NCBI GenBank assembly: GCA_903840505.1
Contig: CAIMGI010000015.1
Span: 1 to 39,594 of the forward strand
Length of the DNA: 39,594 bases
Source of the DNA: an uncultured Bacteroidota bacterium
GTDB lineage: Bacteria > Bacteroidota > Bacteroidia > UBA4408
Direction of reading: 5' to 3'
The translations under genes were made by a program, and so were the position numbers. The notes under the pieces were generated by a model, which was not told the origin of the DNA, ran no database searches, and saw only the letters and a list, made by a program, of their open reading frames with translations. Positions 27,584-36,691 of the stretch are shown here, piece after piece (position 1 is the stretch's first letter; each line of letters starts with the position of its first letter).

Positions 27584-28114
27584 ATGAATGATAAACTAAT
27601 TTTCAGAATAATTGCAGCCGTTTCAACCTTTGTTTTTTTGGTGGTAGTGTTGTTGAATAAAAAAGTATTGCCGGTACCCAATGAAATTCCTGATTTTGTG
27701 TATAGGCTGCCAAAATTTAATGCCATCATTAATGGTACTTGTACTTGCTTACTCTTGTTTTCACTTTATTTTATAAAACAAAAAAATATTACACTGCACA
27801 AAAAAATAAATATTTGGGCGTTTTTATTTTCTTCCTTGTTTTTAGTTTCATACATAACCTATCATTGGCTGGCAGTTGAAACTGTTTTCCCATTGGATAA
27901 TCCTTTGCGACCACTTTATCTTGTAATATTAATTAGTCATATCATATTAGCTGCCGCAGTATTGCCACTTATATTATTATCCTTTTACCGAGGTTTGCAA
28001 CTGCAGGTTGAATTGCATAAAAAAATAGTTCGTTGGGCTTATCCGATTTGGTTATATGTTACAATTACCGGAGTAGTAGTGTATTTAATGTTGTCACCGT
28101 ATTATACGCATTGA
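27584..28114 (+). CDS. DUF420-family membrane protein
   Basis: Multi-TM; LPKFNAIINGTCTCLLLFSLYFIKQKNITLHKKIN; HKKIVRWAYPIWLYVTITGVVVYLML; position in the cox cluster. Confidence 0.82.
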   Translation: MNDKLIFRIIAAVSTFVFLVVVLLNKKVLPVPNEIPDFVYRLPKFNAIINGTCTCLLLFSLYFIKQKNITLHKKINIWAFLFSSLFLVSYITYHWLAVETVFPLDNPLRPLYLVILISHIILAAAVLPLILLSFYRGLQLQVELHKKIVRWAYPIWLYVTITGVVVYLMLSPYYTH

Positions 28115-28118
28115 TTTA

Positions 28119-28373
28119 ATGAAAAAGTATAGCTTATTTTTTGCAGTCTTGATTCTTTTAATTGTGTTCAGTTATGATATATCATTGGCACAATGTGCAA
28201 TGTGTAAAGCAACAACAACTTCCAATTTGGAGGGTGGGGGAAGTGTGGCGAAGGGGATCAACAAAGGAATTTTGTACTTAATGGCTGTGCCTTATGTAAT
28301 ACTCTTTTTAATTTTTAGAAAAAAAATTGTAACGCTATTTAAAATGTTGCACTCGAAGAATTTTCCTAAGTAA
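28119..28373 (+). CDS. Small exported CxxC membrane protein in the cox cluster
   Basis: Signal peptide ...YDISLA, then QCAMCKATTTSNLEGGGSVAKGINKGILYLMAVPYVILFLIFRKK. Confidence 0.7.
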   Translation: MKKYSLFFAVLILLIVFSYDISLAQCAMCKATTTSNLEGGGSVAKGINKGILYLMAVPYVILFLIFRKKIVTLFKMLHSKNFPK

Positions 28374-28401
28374 TAAATCACACTTTACTTATTCTAATAA
28401 A

Positions 28402-28430
28402 TAAAAGACCCGCAACTTACGGGTCTTTTA
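28402..28430. terminator. Bidirectional intrinsic terminator
   Basis: TAAAAGACCCG-CAACTTA-CGGGTCTTTTA between convergent genes; U-tract in both directions. Confidence 0.9.
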
Positions 28431-28453
28431 TTATGGAAGAAATTAATTAATAC

Positions 28454-30949
28454 CTATTTAACCAAAGTAACCGAACCTACATATTCCTTTTCCAATATGC
28501 TATTTGGATTATCCGGATTAGAATAACTTATTTTTATTTTATATACATACACATCTTGTTGACACAATAATGTGCCACCATTGGCGGTACCATTCCATCC
28601 TTTGTATAAATCATTGCTTGTAAAAATAGGCTCTCCCCATCTGTTAAAAATGCTCATATCAAAAGTAAGAATATAAAGTCCTTTTGGTAAGAACACATCG
28701 TTTAACCCATCGCCATTAGGAGTAAAAGCACTTGGTATAAAGAAGGTGTATTCCGGACTAACAATTAAACAATGTGTTACATCGTTTACGCATCCATCTG
28801 CAGAAGTAGCAATCAACTTAATACAATACAATCCTGTATCAGCATAAGTATGTTCAGGATGAAGAGCTGTAGTATTTACAGAATCGTTTTTATCACCAAA
28901 GTCCCATACAAAACTAGAAGCCCCAACAGATTGATTGATGAATGATATTTTAGGATTGAGTATGGTGGTAGCATTTGGTGTAAAAGTAAATTCTGCAATT
29001 GGATCAGGATATACCGTAATCATTGCATTTTGTGTAACGCTGGCATTGCATCCCAAATTAGAAACTAGAGTGAGTGTAACATTGTATGATCCTGCATCCG
29101 AATAACAGTGAGATGGCTTTTGTTGCGAACTTGCAGCAGTCCCGTCACCGAAATCCCAAGTCCAAGAAACAATAGAACCTGTTGCAATAGTAGAGGCATC
29201 AGTAAAGTTTACACACAAAGGTTTACATCCATTTACTTTGTCGGCACTAAACACAATATTAGGTGTAGGATTAACTGTTATGGTAACTGTTACTGTCCCG
29301 GTACATCCCATTACATCTGTAACGGTACAAGTATATGTACCGGCTATTAGTCCGACAGCAGTTTGTGTGGTTTGTCCGTCTGACCACAAATAGGAATAAG
29401 GTGCAATTCCCAATGACGCATTAGCAGTAGCTGTGCCTGTGGCGTCTCCAAAACACAATTCATCCACTTGAGTAGATGTAACAGTTAAACCATTTGCAGG
29501 TGGTAAAATGGTAACATTTATTATTACAGTACAATTGTTTGCATCTGTCACGGTACACGAATAGTTTCCTGCAACTAGTCCGTTGGCAGTTTGTGCAGTT
29601 TGACCATCACTCCATAAGTAAGTATATGGCCCAACACCTCCTGCAGGATTTGCAGTTGCACTTCCTTGAACGGCACAGGTTTGATTGACTTGTGTGGATG
29701 TTGCGGTTAATGCTGTAGGTTCGTTAATTGTAAAGTTAGCAACAGCAGTACAACCATTAACATCAGTAACGGTACAAGAATAATTTCCTGAACAAAGTCC
29801 GGTTGCAGTTACTGTTCCTTGTCCACCACCCGGAGCAGGTGCCCACACATAAGTATAAGGTGCAACTCCACCATTTGGCGTAGCCGTAGCTGTTCCGGTA
29901 CATTGACCAAAACAAAGAACATCAACTTGCGATTGTGTAAATGTAAAACCACCAGCCATTGTCAACACAAAATTCACAACCAAGGTACAATTGTTTGCGT
30001 CTGTTATGGTACACGAATAATTACCCGCTACTAAATTTGTAGCTGTTGGTGTTGTTTGGCCATTGTTCCACAAATAGCTATATGGTGCAGTTCCTCCAAA
30101 AGGAGTAACGGTTGCTGTGCCTAATGCTCCGCAACTCTCGTTTACTTGGACATTAACGGAAGACAATACAGAAGGTTCTGTTATTGTAACTATTCTTGAA
30201 CTCACACATCCACCGGCATCTGTTACGGTAACTATATGGACTCCGGCACATAAACCGGTAGCGGTTGAGTCGGTTTGACCATTGTTCCATAAATATGTAT
30301 ATGGGCCACCACCACCACTGGCGTGAACTGTAGCTGTTCCATTACAAGCTCCAAAACAATCAACATTGGTTGAGTCCATTTGTAAAATGGGAGGAGTGCA
30401 GCAAGAGGTAATTACAAAATTGTCTACTTGTAACCATCTCCAAGCATTTACAGAAACAGAGATATATTGCCCATTATTAGGAGCATTGAATTGGAAAGTT
30501 CTGTTTGACCAAGCACCTAATGTTGGGGTAGGGCCGGTATAAATATTTGTTCCTACAGCTCCGGCAACTGTTGATAATCCAATTACAGCAGGTGGAGCAG
30601 GTGGATATTGCGCATTCCCTTGATCCCAAAACGATATTTCATAGCATTGACCTGCTACCAAAGGGGCACTCAACTGCATTGTAAATGCATCGGTATTTCC
30701 TGCCAAACCAACAAACCAAGTTCCACTTTGTGGGAGTCCATATGGGCAAACATTATCCATTATGTCAAGCTCTTGTGCTGCGCCATATGCTATAGCATTC
30801 GACATTTTTGAAGTAAATCCGGCATTTGAGTTATTATAATCACAAGAACCAGCAGTATTGATTTCGAAATTGCCATTTAAAAATGACTGAGAATAACTAC
30901 TATATGTTATTAAACTAAGCAGAACGATAGAAATCTTTTTTAATTGCAT
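28454..30949 (-). CDS. T9SS type B sorting-domain (gliding motility-associated C-terminal) protein with SprB-like repeats and PKD domains
   Basis: Signal peptide; five ~75-aa repeats with PYTYLWxxGQT...GxYxCTVTDxxxCT; two PKD domains (WTWDFGDGT, FVWDFGDKN); C-terminus FIPSAFTPNGDGLNDVFLPKG...FNRWGEPIF...WNGTANG. Confidence 0.95.
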   Translation of the reverse strand: MQLKKISIVLLSLITYSSYSQSFLNGNFEINTAGSCDYNNSNAGFTSKMSNAIAYGAAQELDIMDNVCPYGLPQSGTWFVGLAGNTDAFTMQLSAPLVAGQCYEISFWDQGNAQYPPAPPAVIGLSTVAGAVGTNIYTGPTPTLGAWSNRTFQFNAPNNGQYISVSVNAWRWLQVDNFVITSCCTPPILQMDSTNVDCFGACNGTATVHASGGGGPYTYLWNNGQTDSTATGLCAGVHIVTVTDAGGCVSSRIVTITEPSVLSSVNVQVNESCGALGTATVTPFGGTAPYSYLWNNGQTTPTATNLVAGNYSCTITDANNCTLVVNFVLTMAGGFTFTQSQVDVLCFGQCTGTATATPNGGVAPYTYVWAPAPGGGQGTVTATGLCSGNYSCTVTDVNGCTAVANFTINEPTALTATSTQVNQTCAVQGSATANPAGGVGPYTYLWSDGQTAQTANGLVAGNYSCTVTDANNCTVIINVTILPPANGLTVTSTQVDELCFGDATGTATANASLGIAPYSYLWSDGQTTQTAVGLIAGTYTCTVTDVMGCTGTVTVTITVNPTPNIVFSADKVNGCKPLCVNFTDASTIATGSIVSWTWDFGDGTAASSQQKPSHCYSDAGSYNVTLTLVSNLGCNASVTQNAMITVYPDPIAEFTFTPNATTILNPKISFINQSVGASSFVWDFGDKNDSVNTTALHPEHTYADTGLYCIKLIATSADGCVNDVTHCLIVSPEYTFFIPSAFTPNGDGLNDVFLPKGLYILTFDMSIFNRWGEPIFTSNDLYKGWNGTANGGTLLCQQDVYVYKIKISYSNPDNPNSILEKEYVGSVTLVK
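29270..30390 (-). repeat. Tandem array of five SprB-like repeats (~225 bp each) within the T9SS substrate gene
   Basis: Protein repeats plus near-identical DNA segments such as acggtaca(c/a)gaata(a/g)tttcctg and ccattgttccacaaata. Confidence 0.88.
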
Positions 30950-31095
30950 TGTGTGGTTTTAATTTTTATGAAAGCTAATTGGAAAAAATTAGCACACTAC
31001 CCAATAAATGTAAGATTTATAGATACATACAAGGCTGCCTGTTCCACTTTATTTAGTTAACGGTAGTAGCTTAAAGTAAAAAGCGTGAATGATTC

Positions 31096-32250
31096 CTATA
31101 AAGTACCTCTATTCGCTTGCTCCCTTTCTATGGATTCAAAAAGTGCTTTGAAATTACCGGCACCAAAACCCTTTGCACCCATCCGTTGTATGATTTCAAA
31201 AAATAGAGTAGGGCGATCTTCTAGAGGTTTGGTAAATATTTGCAAGAGGTAACCGTCTTCATCGGCATCCACAAGAATCGATAATTTCTGAAGTTGCTGA
31301 ATATCTTCTTTCATTGCTTCACGGTGTGCTCCTAAACGGGTAGGAATCTCATCGTAATATGCCTGAGGTGGTGGAGGTAAAAATTCAATGCCCCTTGCTC
31401 TCAACTCCGATACCGTTTTAATGATATCATCTGTTGCAAGTGCTAAATGCTGCACCCCCGAACCTTCATAAAAATCAATGTACTCCTCAATTTGTGAACG
31501 CTTATTTCCTTTAGCAGGTTCATTGATTGGAAATTTTATACGACCATTTCCATTGCTCATTACCTTACTCATCAAGGCAGAATATTCAGTGTGAATTTGT
31601 TTGTCATCAAAGGAAAGAAAGTTCACAAAGCCCATCACGTCTTCGTACCATTTTACCCAAGTATTCATTTGGTTCCAACCTACATTCCCCACCATATGAT
31701 CAACAAATTTTAATCCTATTGATGTTGGCTTATAATCGCTTTCCCATTTTCTAAAGCCGGGTAAAAAATCGCCATTGTAATTTTTGCGTTCCACAAACAT
31801 ATGAACCGTTTCGCCATAAGTATAAATGCCCGAACGGACAACATAACCATTTTCATCATCTTCACGTGTAGGTTCCATAAATGGTTTAGCGCCACGCGAT
31901 GTAGTTTCTTCAAAAGATTTTGTAGCATCGTCCACCCAAAGTGCAATTACTTTTACACCGTCACCGTGTTTTTTTACGTGCTCACCAATAGGTGAATCGC
32001 TGATTAAAGCTGTAGTTAAAACCAAACGAATTTTGTCTTGTTGCAATACATAGGAAACCCTGTCTTTAAGACCTGTTTCAAGTCCTGCATAAGCCAATGA
32101 TTGAAACCCAAAAGCTGTTTTATAAAAGTGTGCCGATTGTTTTGCATTGCCCACATAAAACTCAACATAATCGGTTCCGTTAAGCGGTAAAAAATCACCT
32201 GCATCCTTGAATATTTTTTCCAAACCGGGCGCTATATCTTTTGTGTTCAT
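31096..32250 (-). CDS. hppD: 4-hydroxyphenylpyruvate dioxygenase
   Basis: VEFYVGNAKQSAHFYKTAFGFQSLAYAG; VDHMVGNVGWNQMNTWVKWYEDVMGF; GSGVQHLALATDDI; LLQIFTKPLEDRPTLFFEIIQRMGAKGFGAGNFKALFESIEREQ. Confidence 0.97.
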   Translation of the reverse strand: MNTKDIAPGLEKIFKDAGDFLPLNGTDYVEFYVGNAKQSAHFYKTAFGFQSLAYAGLETGLKDRVSYVLQQDKIRLVLTTALISDSPIGEHVKKHGDGVKVIALWVDDATKSFEETTSRGAKPFMEPTREDDENGYVVRSGIYTYGETVHMFVERKNYNGDFLPGFRKWESDYKPTSIGLKFVDHMVGNVGWNQMNTWVKWYEDVMGFVNFLSFDDKQIHTEYSALMSKVMSNGNGRIKFPINEPAKGNKRSQIEEYIDFYEGSGVQHLALATDDIIKTVSELRARGIEFLPPPPQAYYDEIPTRLGAHREAMKEDIQQLQKLSILVDADEDGYLLQIFTKPLEDRPTLFFEIIQRMGAKGFGAGNFKALFESIEREQANRGTL

Positions 32251-32254
32251 ATTT

Positions 32255-32839
32255 TTAGTTGTTCAATTTTACTAAAATAATAGGTTTTAATCCTTTGAAA
32301 GAGCCATCATCATTGAGAACAGATTGTCCTAATACAATACCCGTAACTTTTTTAGTTAGTTTGAATTTTACTTTGTCAAAATACCAATCTTCAATAAAGC
32401 GAATGTTTGTAATGCTTTCGGTTGAAAATTCTCTTTTAATAATTTTTTGTTCAAACACTCCTGGTTTAGCAGGGTCTTCAATTAATAGGGTGTCTGTTTT
32501 ATGCATTTGACTATTTAGCGTTTCTACCGAAATTTCCACATTTTCATCAAAAGGGTCGTATGCTTTTTGCTTGCCTGAAAGAACAGCATCCATTATGGTA
32601 CTTGCAATTTTTTGCTGGTCAACAAATTTATTTACTCTTACCCAATCTGAAGAGTCCCAATCTTCAGGCTTTATAATTTCAGCCTGACTGCGTACATGTT
32701 CACCCCACAATTCTCCATCGGCAGTAGTAACGGCAACTGTTGGTGTGCCGGTTGCATCAGTAGGTTTTGTTTCACTGCCGCAGGCTGCAACCATAAAAAT
32801 AGCAGCTAAACCAAGAAGAGAAAAAAGGGCGTTCTTCAT
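32255..32839 (-). CDS. Lipoprotein with GldN-like sequence pattern
   Basis: Lipobox MVAACGS; ELWGEHVR..., KIASTIMDAVLSGKQKAYDPFDENVE, IRFIEDWYFDKVKFKLTKKVTGIVLGQS resembles the C-terminal region of GldN/PorN as I recall it. Confidence 0.55.
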   Translation of the reverse strand: MKNALFSLLGLAAIFMVAACGSETKPTDATGTPTVAVTTADGELWGEHVRSQAEIIKPEDWDSSDWVRVNKFVDQQKIASTIMDAVLSGKQKAYDPFDENVEISVETLNSQMHKTDTLLIEDPAKPGVFEQKIIKREFSTESITNIRFIEDWYFDKVKFKLTKKVTGIVLGQSVLNDDGSFKGLKPIILVKLNN

Positions 32840-32845
32840 ATTTTT

Positions 32846-33766
32846 TTATTTTAATTCCATTTCAGCATCTCCAATGGAAACGCCATCGGCAAATATTTCA
32901 ACTTTGTATTTTCCTTTTGCAAATTCTTCTTTTTTAATAAAGCCCATACAAACTTCTTTCGCACTACCTTCGTACTCCACCGCCTTTTTTGCACTGAATG
33001 ATTGTTTCTGTCCATTCGCTGTAAAGCTGTTGGAATCATCAGTACCGTTTACCAATACTTGCCCTCCGGGGGAGGTTATTTTCATATAAATAATTTTTTC
33101 TCCTTGTTTTGCTACTCGGTTTGCACTCAGCGTAAAACAAGCTCTAATTTTATCTGCTCTTCCGGCTCTTGTAGTAGTAATTTCTTTCGCTTCTCCTTTC
33201 ATTTTAACTGCATCAGCAAATAATTGATATGCGGTTAATTTTGCAGCCACATCCAATTTATCTGTCAAATTCTTTTTTTCAGTACTCAACTGTTCTGTTT
33301 TGCCTTTCTCCGCCATCAAACTTTGGTTTACAATTAGGTTTGTATCTTTTAATCCTTGGTTAACGATGTGCAAAGAATCAATTTCGTGCAAATAACTTTT
33401 TATTAGGTTACGAATGGTAACAAGTTCTTTTTGCAATTTACGAACCATTGCGGCATCGCCCTTGTATTTTTCAAGTTGAACACCCAATTCTTCTATTTCT
33501 TCTCTTCTCGTATCTAATTCCGATTGAAGTTGCTTGTTGTTGGTTTGAAGCCCTTCGTATAATTTTTGTACTTCTTCCAAATCAGCTTTTACACCGGTAT
33601 AATCGCTTTCAACTTTTTCTTTTTCAACAGTTACTATTTCGGTAAGTGTTTTTTGGTTGTATAACTGATATGCTAAAAATAACGATACCAGCGTTAATAC
33701 TCCCGAAAGTATCATAAAAAACAAGTTGTTCGATTTTTTTTGGTTGGGCTGTTCGCTGTTTTCCAT
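32846..33766 (-). CDS. Single-TM protein with long coiled coil and C-terminal beta-rich domain
   Basis: TM LFFMILSGVLTLVSLFLAYQLY; heptad-rich ELDTRREEIEELGVQLEKYK...; C-terminal ITSPGGQVLVNG...GKYKVEIFADGVSIGDAEMELK beta-sandwich-like. Confidence 0.7.
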   Translation of the reverse strand: MENSEQPNQKKSNNLFFMILSGVLTLVSLFLAYQLYNQKTLTEIVTVEKEKVESDYTGVKADLEEVQKLYEGLQTNNKQLQSELDTRREEIEELGVQLEKYKGDAAMVRKLQKELVTIRNLIKSYLHEIDSLHIVNQGLKDTNLIVNQSLMAEKGKTEQLSTEKKNLTDKLDVAAKLTAYQLFADAVKMKGEAKEITTTRAGRADKIRACFTLSANRVAKQGEKIIYMKITSPGGQVLVNGTDDSNSFTANGQKQSFSAKKAVEYEGSAKEVCMGFIKKEEFAKGKYKVEIFADGVSIGDAEMELK

Positions 33767-33845
33767 TTTGGATTTGATTGATTAGTAATTAGTGTTTAAA
33801 TTTATGCAAAATTAGGGCATTTTTTCCATATATCAACGCATTTCT

Positions 33846-34535
33846 ATGTATTTGTTTTCTGATTTTGTTTCACTTATTTACCCTAAAATATGTATGGCTT
33901 GTGGAAATGCCTTGTATAAAAATGAAGAGCATATCTGTTCCCGTTGTCAGCACAGCTTACCCAAAACGAATTTTCACAAAAGTGACGACAATCCCATAAT
34001 GAAGCTTTTTTGGGGTCGTGTAAATTTAAGCAAAGCATCTTCGTTTTATTATTTTAACAAGGGAAATAAAGTTCAAAATTTACTGCATCAATTAAAGTAT
34101 AATGGACAGCAAGAGCTCGGAATGAAACTAGGCAGAATGTACGGCAGTGAACTCATTCGGATTGCAGGGTATGAAACAATTGATTACATAATCCCCGTAC
34201 CGCTTCATTTTAAAAAAGAAAAAAAGAGAGGCTATAATCAAAGTGAAATGATTGCAATAGGCTTGTCGCAGATATTTAAAAAGCCTGTTTTGACTACTGT
34301 TTTATTGCGTTCAAAAAATAACGAAACACAAACAAATAAAGCGCGATTTAAAAGATGGGAAAATGTTGACAGTGTATTTGAAATAAACAATCGGGATATG
34401 TTGAAAGGGAAAAATATATTGTTGGTAGACGATGTAATAACCACAGGAGCTACCTTGGAATCCTGCGCAAATCAGTTACTGCAGATTCCGGATACCCAAG
34501 TTAACGTTGCTACAATTGCGTACGCAAATCTCTAA
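33846..34535 (+). CDS. ComF-family phosphoribosyltransferase-like protein
   Basis: CMACGNALYKNEEHICSRCQHSLP Zn-binding region; PVPLHFKKEKKRGYNQSE; ILLVDDVITTGATLESCA. Confidence 0.93.
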   Translation: MYLFSDFVSLIYPKICMACGNALYKNEEHICSRCQHSLPKTNFHKSDDNPIMKLFWGRVNLSKASSFYYFNKGNKVQNLLHQLKYNGQQELGMKLGRMYGSELIRIAGYETIDYIIPVPLHFKKEKKRGYNQSEMIAIGLSQIFKKPVLTTVLLRSKNNETQTNKARFKRWENVDSVFEINNRDMLKGKNILLVDDVITTGATLESCANQLLQIPDTQVNVATIAYANL

Positions 34536-34558
34536 TCAAAAATTAGCATCTTTGCATT

Positions 34559-35047
34559 ATGTTTGAGTCAATTCACATTGCAGATTCTTTAACAAAGGAA
34601 AAGAAGTACCAAGAGCTCTTACCCCAATTAAAAGGGTTGACCGAAGGCGAAAGCGACCTGGTTGCTAATTTAGCAAACCTCTCGGCAGCCTTGCATTCGA
34701 GTATGCATTTTTTTTGGGTGGGGTTTTATTTTGTAAAAAACAATCAATTGGTATTGGGTCCATTTCAAGGAACTGTTGCTTGTACCAGAATTGATTTCGG
34801 AAAAGGTGTTTGTGGAAAAGCTTGGGAAACAAAACAAATACAAATGGTAGACGATGTGGATGGTTTTCCCGGACACATTGCTTGCAGTTCATTATCCCGT
34901 TCAGAAATTGTATTGCCTATTTTTAATTCAAAGAAGGAAGTAGTTATGGTATTGGATATTGATAGCGATAAGTTAGCCGACTTTGATGAAACAGATAAAA
35001 AGTATTTACAAGAAGTGATTTTGTTAATTGAGAAAAAATATGAGTAG
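34559..35047 (+). CDS. GAF-domain free methionine-(R)-sulfoxide reductase
   Basis: FFWVGFYFV; LGPFQGTVACTRIDFGKGVCGKAWE; GHIACSSLSRSEIVLPIF (three Cys of fRMsr). Confidence 0.92.
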   Translation: MFESIHIADSLTKEKKYQELLPQLKGLTEGESDLVANLANLSAALHSSMHFFWVGFYFVKNNQLVLGPFQGTVACTRIDFGKGVCGKAWETKQIQMVDDVDGFPGHIACSSLSRSEIVLPIFNSKKEVVMVLDIDSDKLADFDETDKKYLQEVILLIEKKYE

Positions 35048-36686
35048 TATTCGCCTCACACAAAATTACTTTGTAATTATTTTTGTACTGCTTTTGTACA
35101 GTTGTGCTCAAGTTGTATCACCAACAGGTGGACCAAAGGATGTTGTTCCACCAAAATTAATTAAAGCTACCCCTGAAAGTAAAAGCCTTCATTTTAGTGC
35201 TAAAAGCATTGTGCTTGAGTTTAACGAATATATTACATTGCGCGATGTACAAGGACAACTTACAGTATCACCTCCTTTAAAATATCCTCCCATTGTTAAA
35301 GAAAAAAACAAATCAATAAAAATTGAATTAAAGGATACCTTAATGGAGAACACTACTTATTCTTTCAATTTTGGGAAAGCAATTGTAGATTTAACGGAGG
35401 CAAATGTATTGGAAGATTTTCGTTATATTTTTTCAACAGGTTCTTTTCTCGACTCTTCCTATGTATTTGGAAGGGTTGATTATGCAGAGAACCACAAAAC
35501 TGAAAAGGGGATAATCATTATGTTGTACGATGAAAAAAAATATACTTCGGATTCATTTGCATACAAACAAATACCGAGTTATTTTGGAAAAACAAATGGG
35601 AGTGGAGGCTTTCAAATTAATAATATTAAACAGGGGAAGTATAAGGTAATAGCTCTAAAGGATGCCAACAACAATTATGTTTACGATGCTCCTGATGAAT
35701 TTATAGGCTTTTCTGATTCCATTTATTCGCTCGATAGCAATGCTTATATTTCACTTTCTCAGTTTCAGCAAATAAACCACAAATTTTTTGTCAAAAAAGC
35801 CAACAGTGTTCAGTACGGTGAAATTAGAATAGAGTTTAATAAACCTGCAGGTGATTTAAAAATTGAAGCGCTAAATGCACAATTCAAAAAAGCCTGGTAC
35901 ATTGAAGAGTACAGTAAAAACAGAGATTCGCTTTCCTTGTGGCTAACCGATGTAATTGGCGATACACTTAAGTTGATTGTTACGAACGATAAAAAAGTAA
36001 TTGACACGTTGGAAGTTGCCATTGCAAAAAAGCCCGAACAGAATAATACTCAGTCAGGAGGAAGGGGCAAGGCAGCAAGTTTTAACTTGATTGCAATTAC
36101 TAATTGTGTGAAAGAAATTCCGCCCAATCAGTCAATAATATTAACATTAAACCATCCTATTAAGGAGTACGATGCATCAAAAATAATATTGAAACAAGGA
36201 AGTCAAATGCAAAAATGCACCTTGGATATTATGGATAAAGCATCGCGCAAATTTAAAATCACAGGATTTAATTTGCTGCCCGATAGTGCTTATAGTTTGC
36301 TGGTAACGCCAGGGTCATTCATTGATATTTTCGGACTGAAAAACGATACTGTAAAAGCAGCATTTAAAGTGCAAAAGGAAGATGACTTTGGCAAATTGAA
36401 ATTGAAAATAAATGTTGCTTCAAAAAATGTAAATTATATTGTGCAACTGTTGGATGAAAAGGGAAATATATTTCGCGAGGAGAAAATAAATGCGTCAAAA
36501 TTGTGTGTGTTTGAAACATTAAAACCACTAACCTATAGCGTGAAAGTCATAGTAGATGAAAACAAAAATGACAAATGGGATACAGGCGATTTCAGTAAAA
36601 AGCTACAGCCCGAAAAAACAATGTATAGTCCTAAAAATTACAGCATCCGTGCAGGTTGGGATATGGAAGAGGAGTGGAGTTTGTGA
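35040..36686 (+). CDS. Lipoprotein with N-terminal Ig-like (Big_5-type) domain
   Basis: LLLYSCAQVVSPTGGPKDVVPPKLIKATP...IVLEFNEYITL; start ATG at 35040 overlaps the upstream stop. Confidence 0.8.
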   Translation: MSSIRLTQNYFVIIFVLLLYSCAQVVSPTGGPKDVVPPKLIKATPESKSLHFSAKSIVLEFNEYITLRDVQGQLTVSPPLKYPPIVKEKNKSIKIELKDTLMENTTYSFNFGKAIVDLTEANVLEDFRYIFSTGSFLDSSYVFGRVDYAENHKTEKGIIIMLYDEKKYTSDSFAYKQIPSYFGKTNGSGGFQINNIKQGKYKVIALKDANNNYVYDAPDEFIGFSDSIYSLDSNAYISLSQFQQINHKFFVKKANSVQYGEIRIEFNKPAGDLKIEALNAQFKKAWYIEEYSKNRDSLSLWLTDVIGDTLKLIVTNDKKVIDTLEVAIAKKPEQNNTQSGGRGKAASFNLIAITNCVKEIPPNQSIILTLNHPIKEYDASKIILKQGSQMQKCTLDIMDKASRKFKITGFNLLPDSAYSLLVTPGSFIDIFGLKNDTVKAAFKVQKEDDFGKLKLKINVASKNVNYIVQLLDEKGNIFREEKINASKLCVFETLKPLTYSVKVIVDENKNDKWDTGDFSKKLQPEKTMYSPKNYSIRAGWDMEEEWSL

Positions 36687-36691
36687 GTAAG

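Noticed and set aside
29270-30390. Regular DNA repeats resembling a repeat/spacer array
   Set aside because: Period ~225 bp, in frame, encodes SprB-like protein repeats; not a CRISPR and no cas genes in the window.
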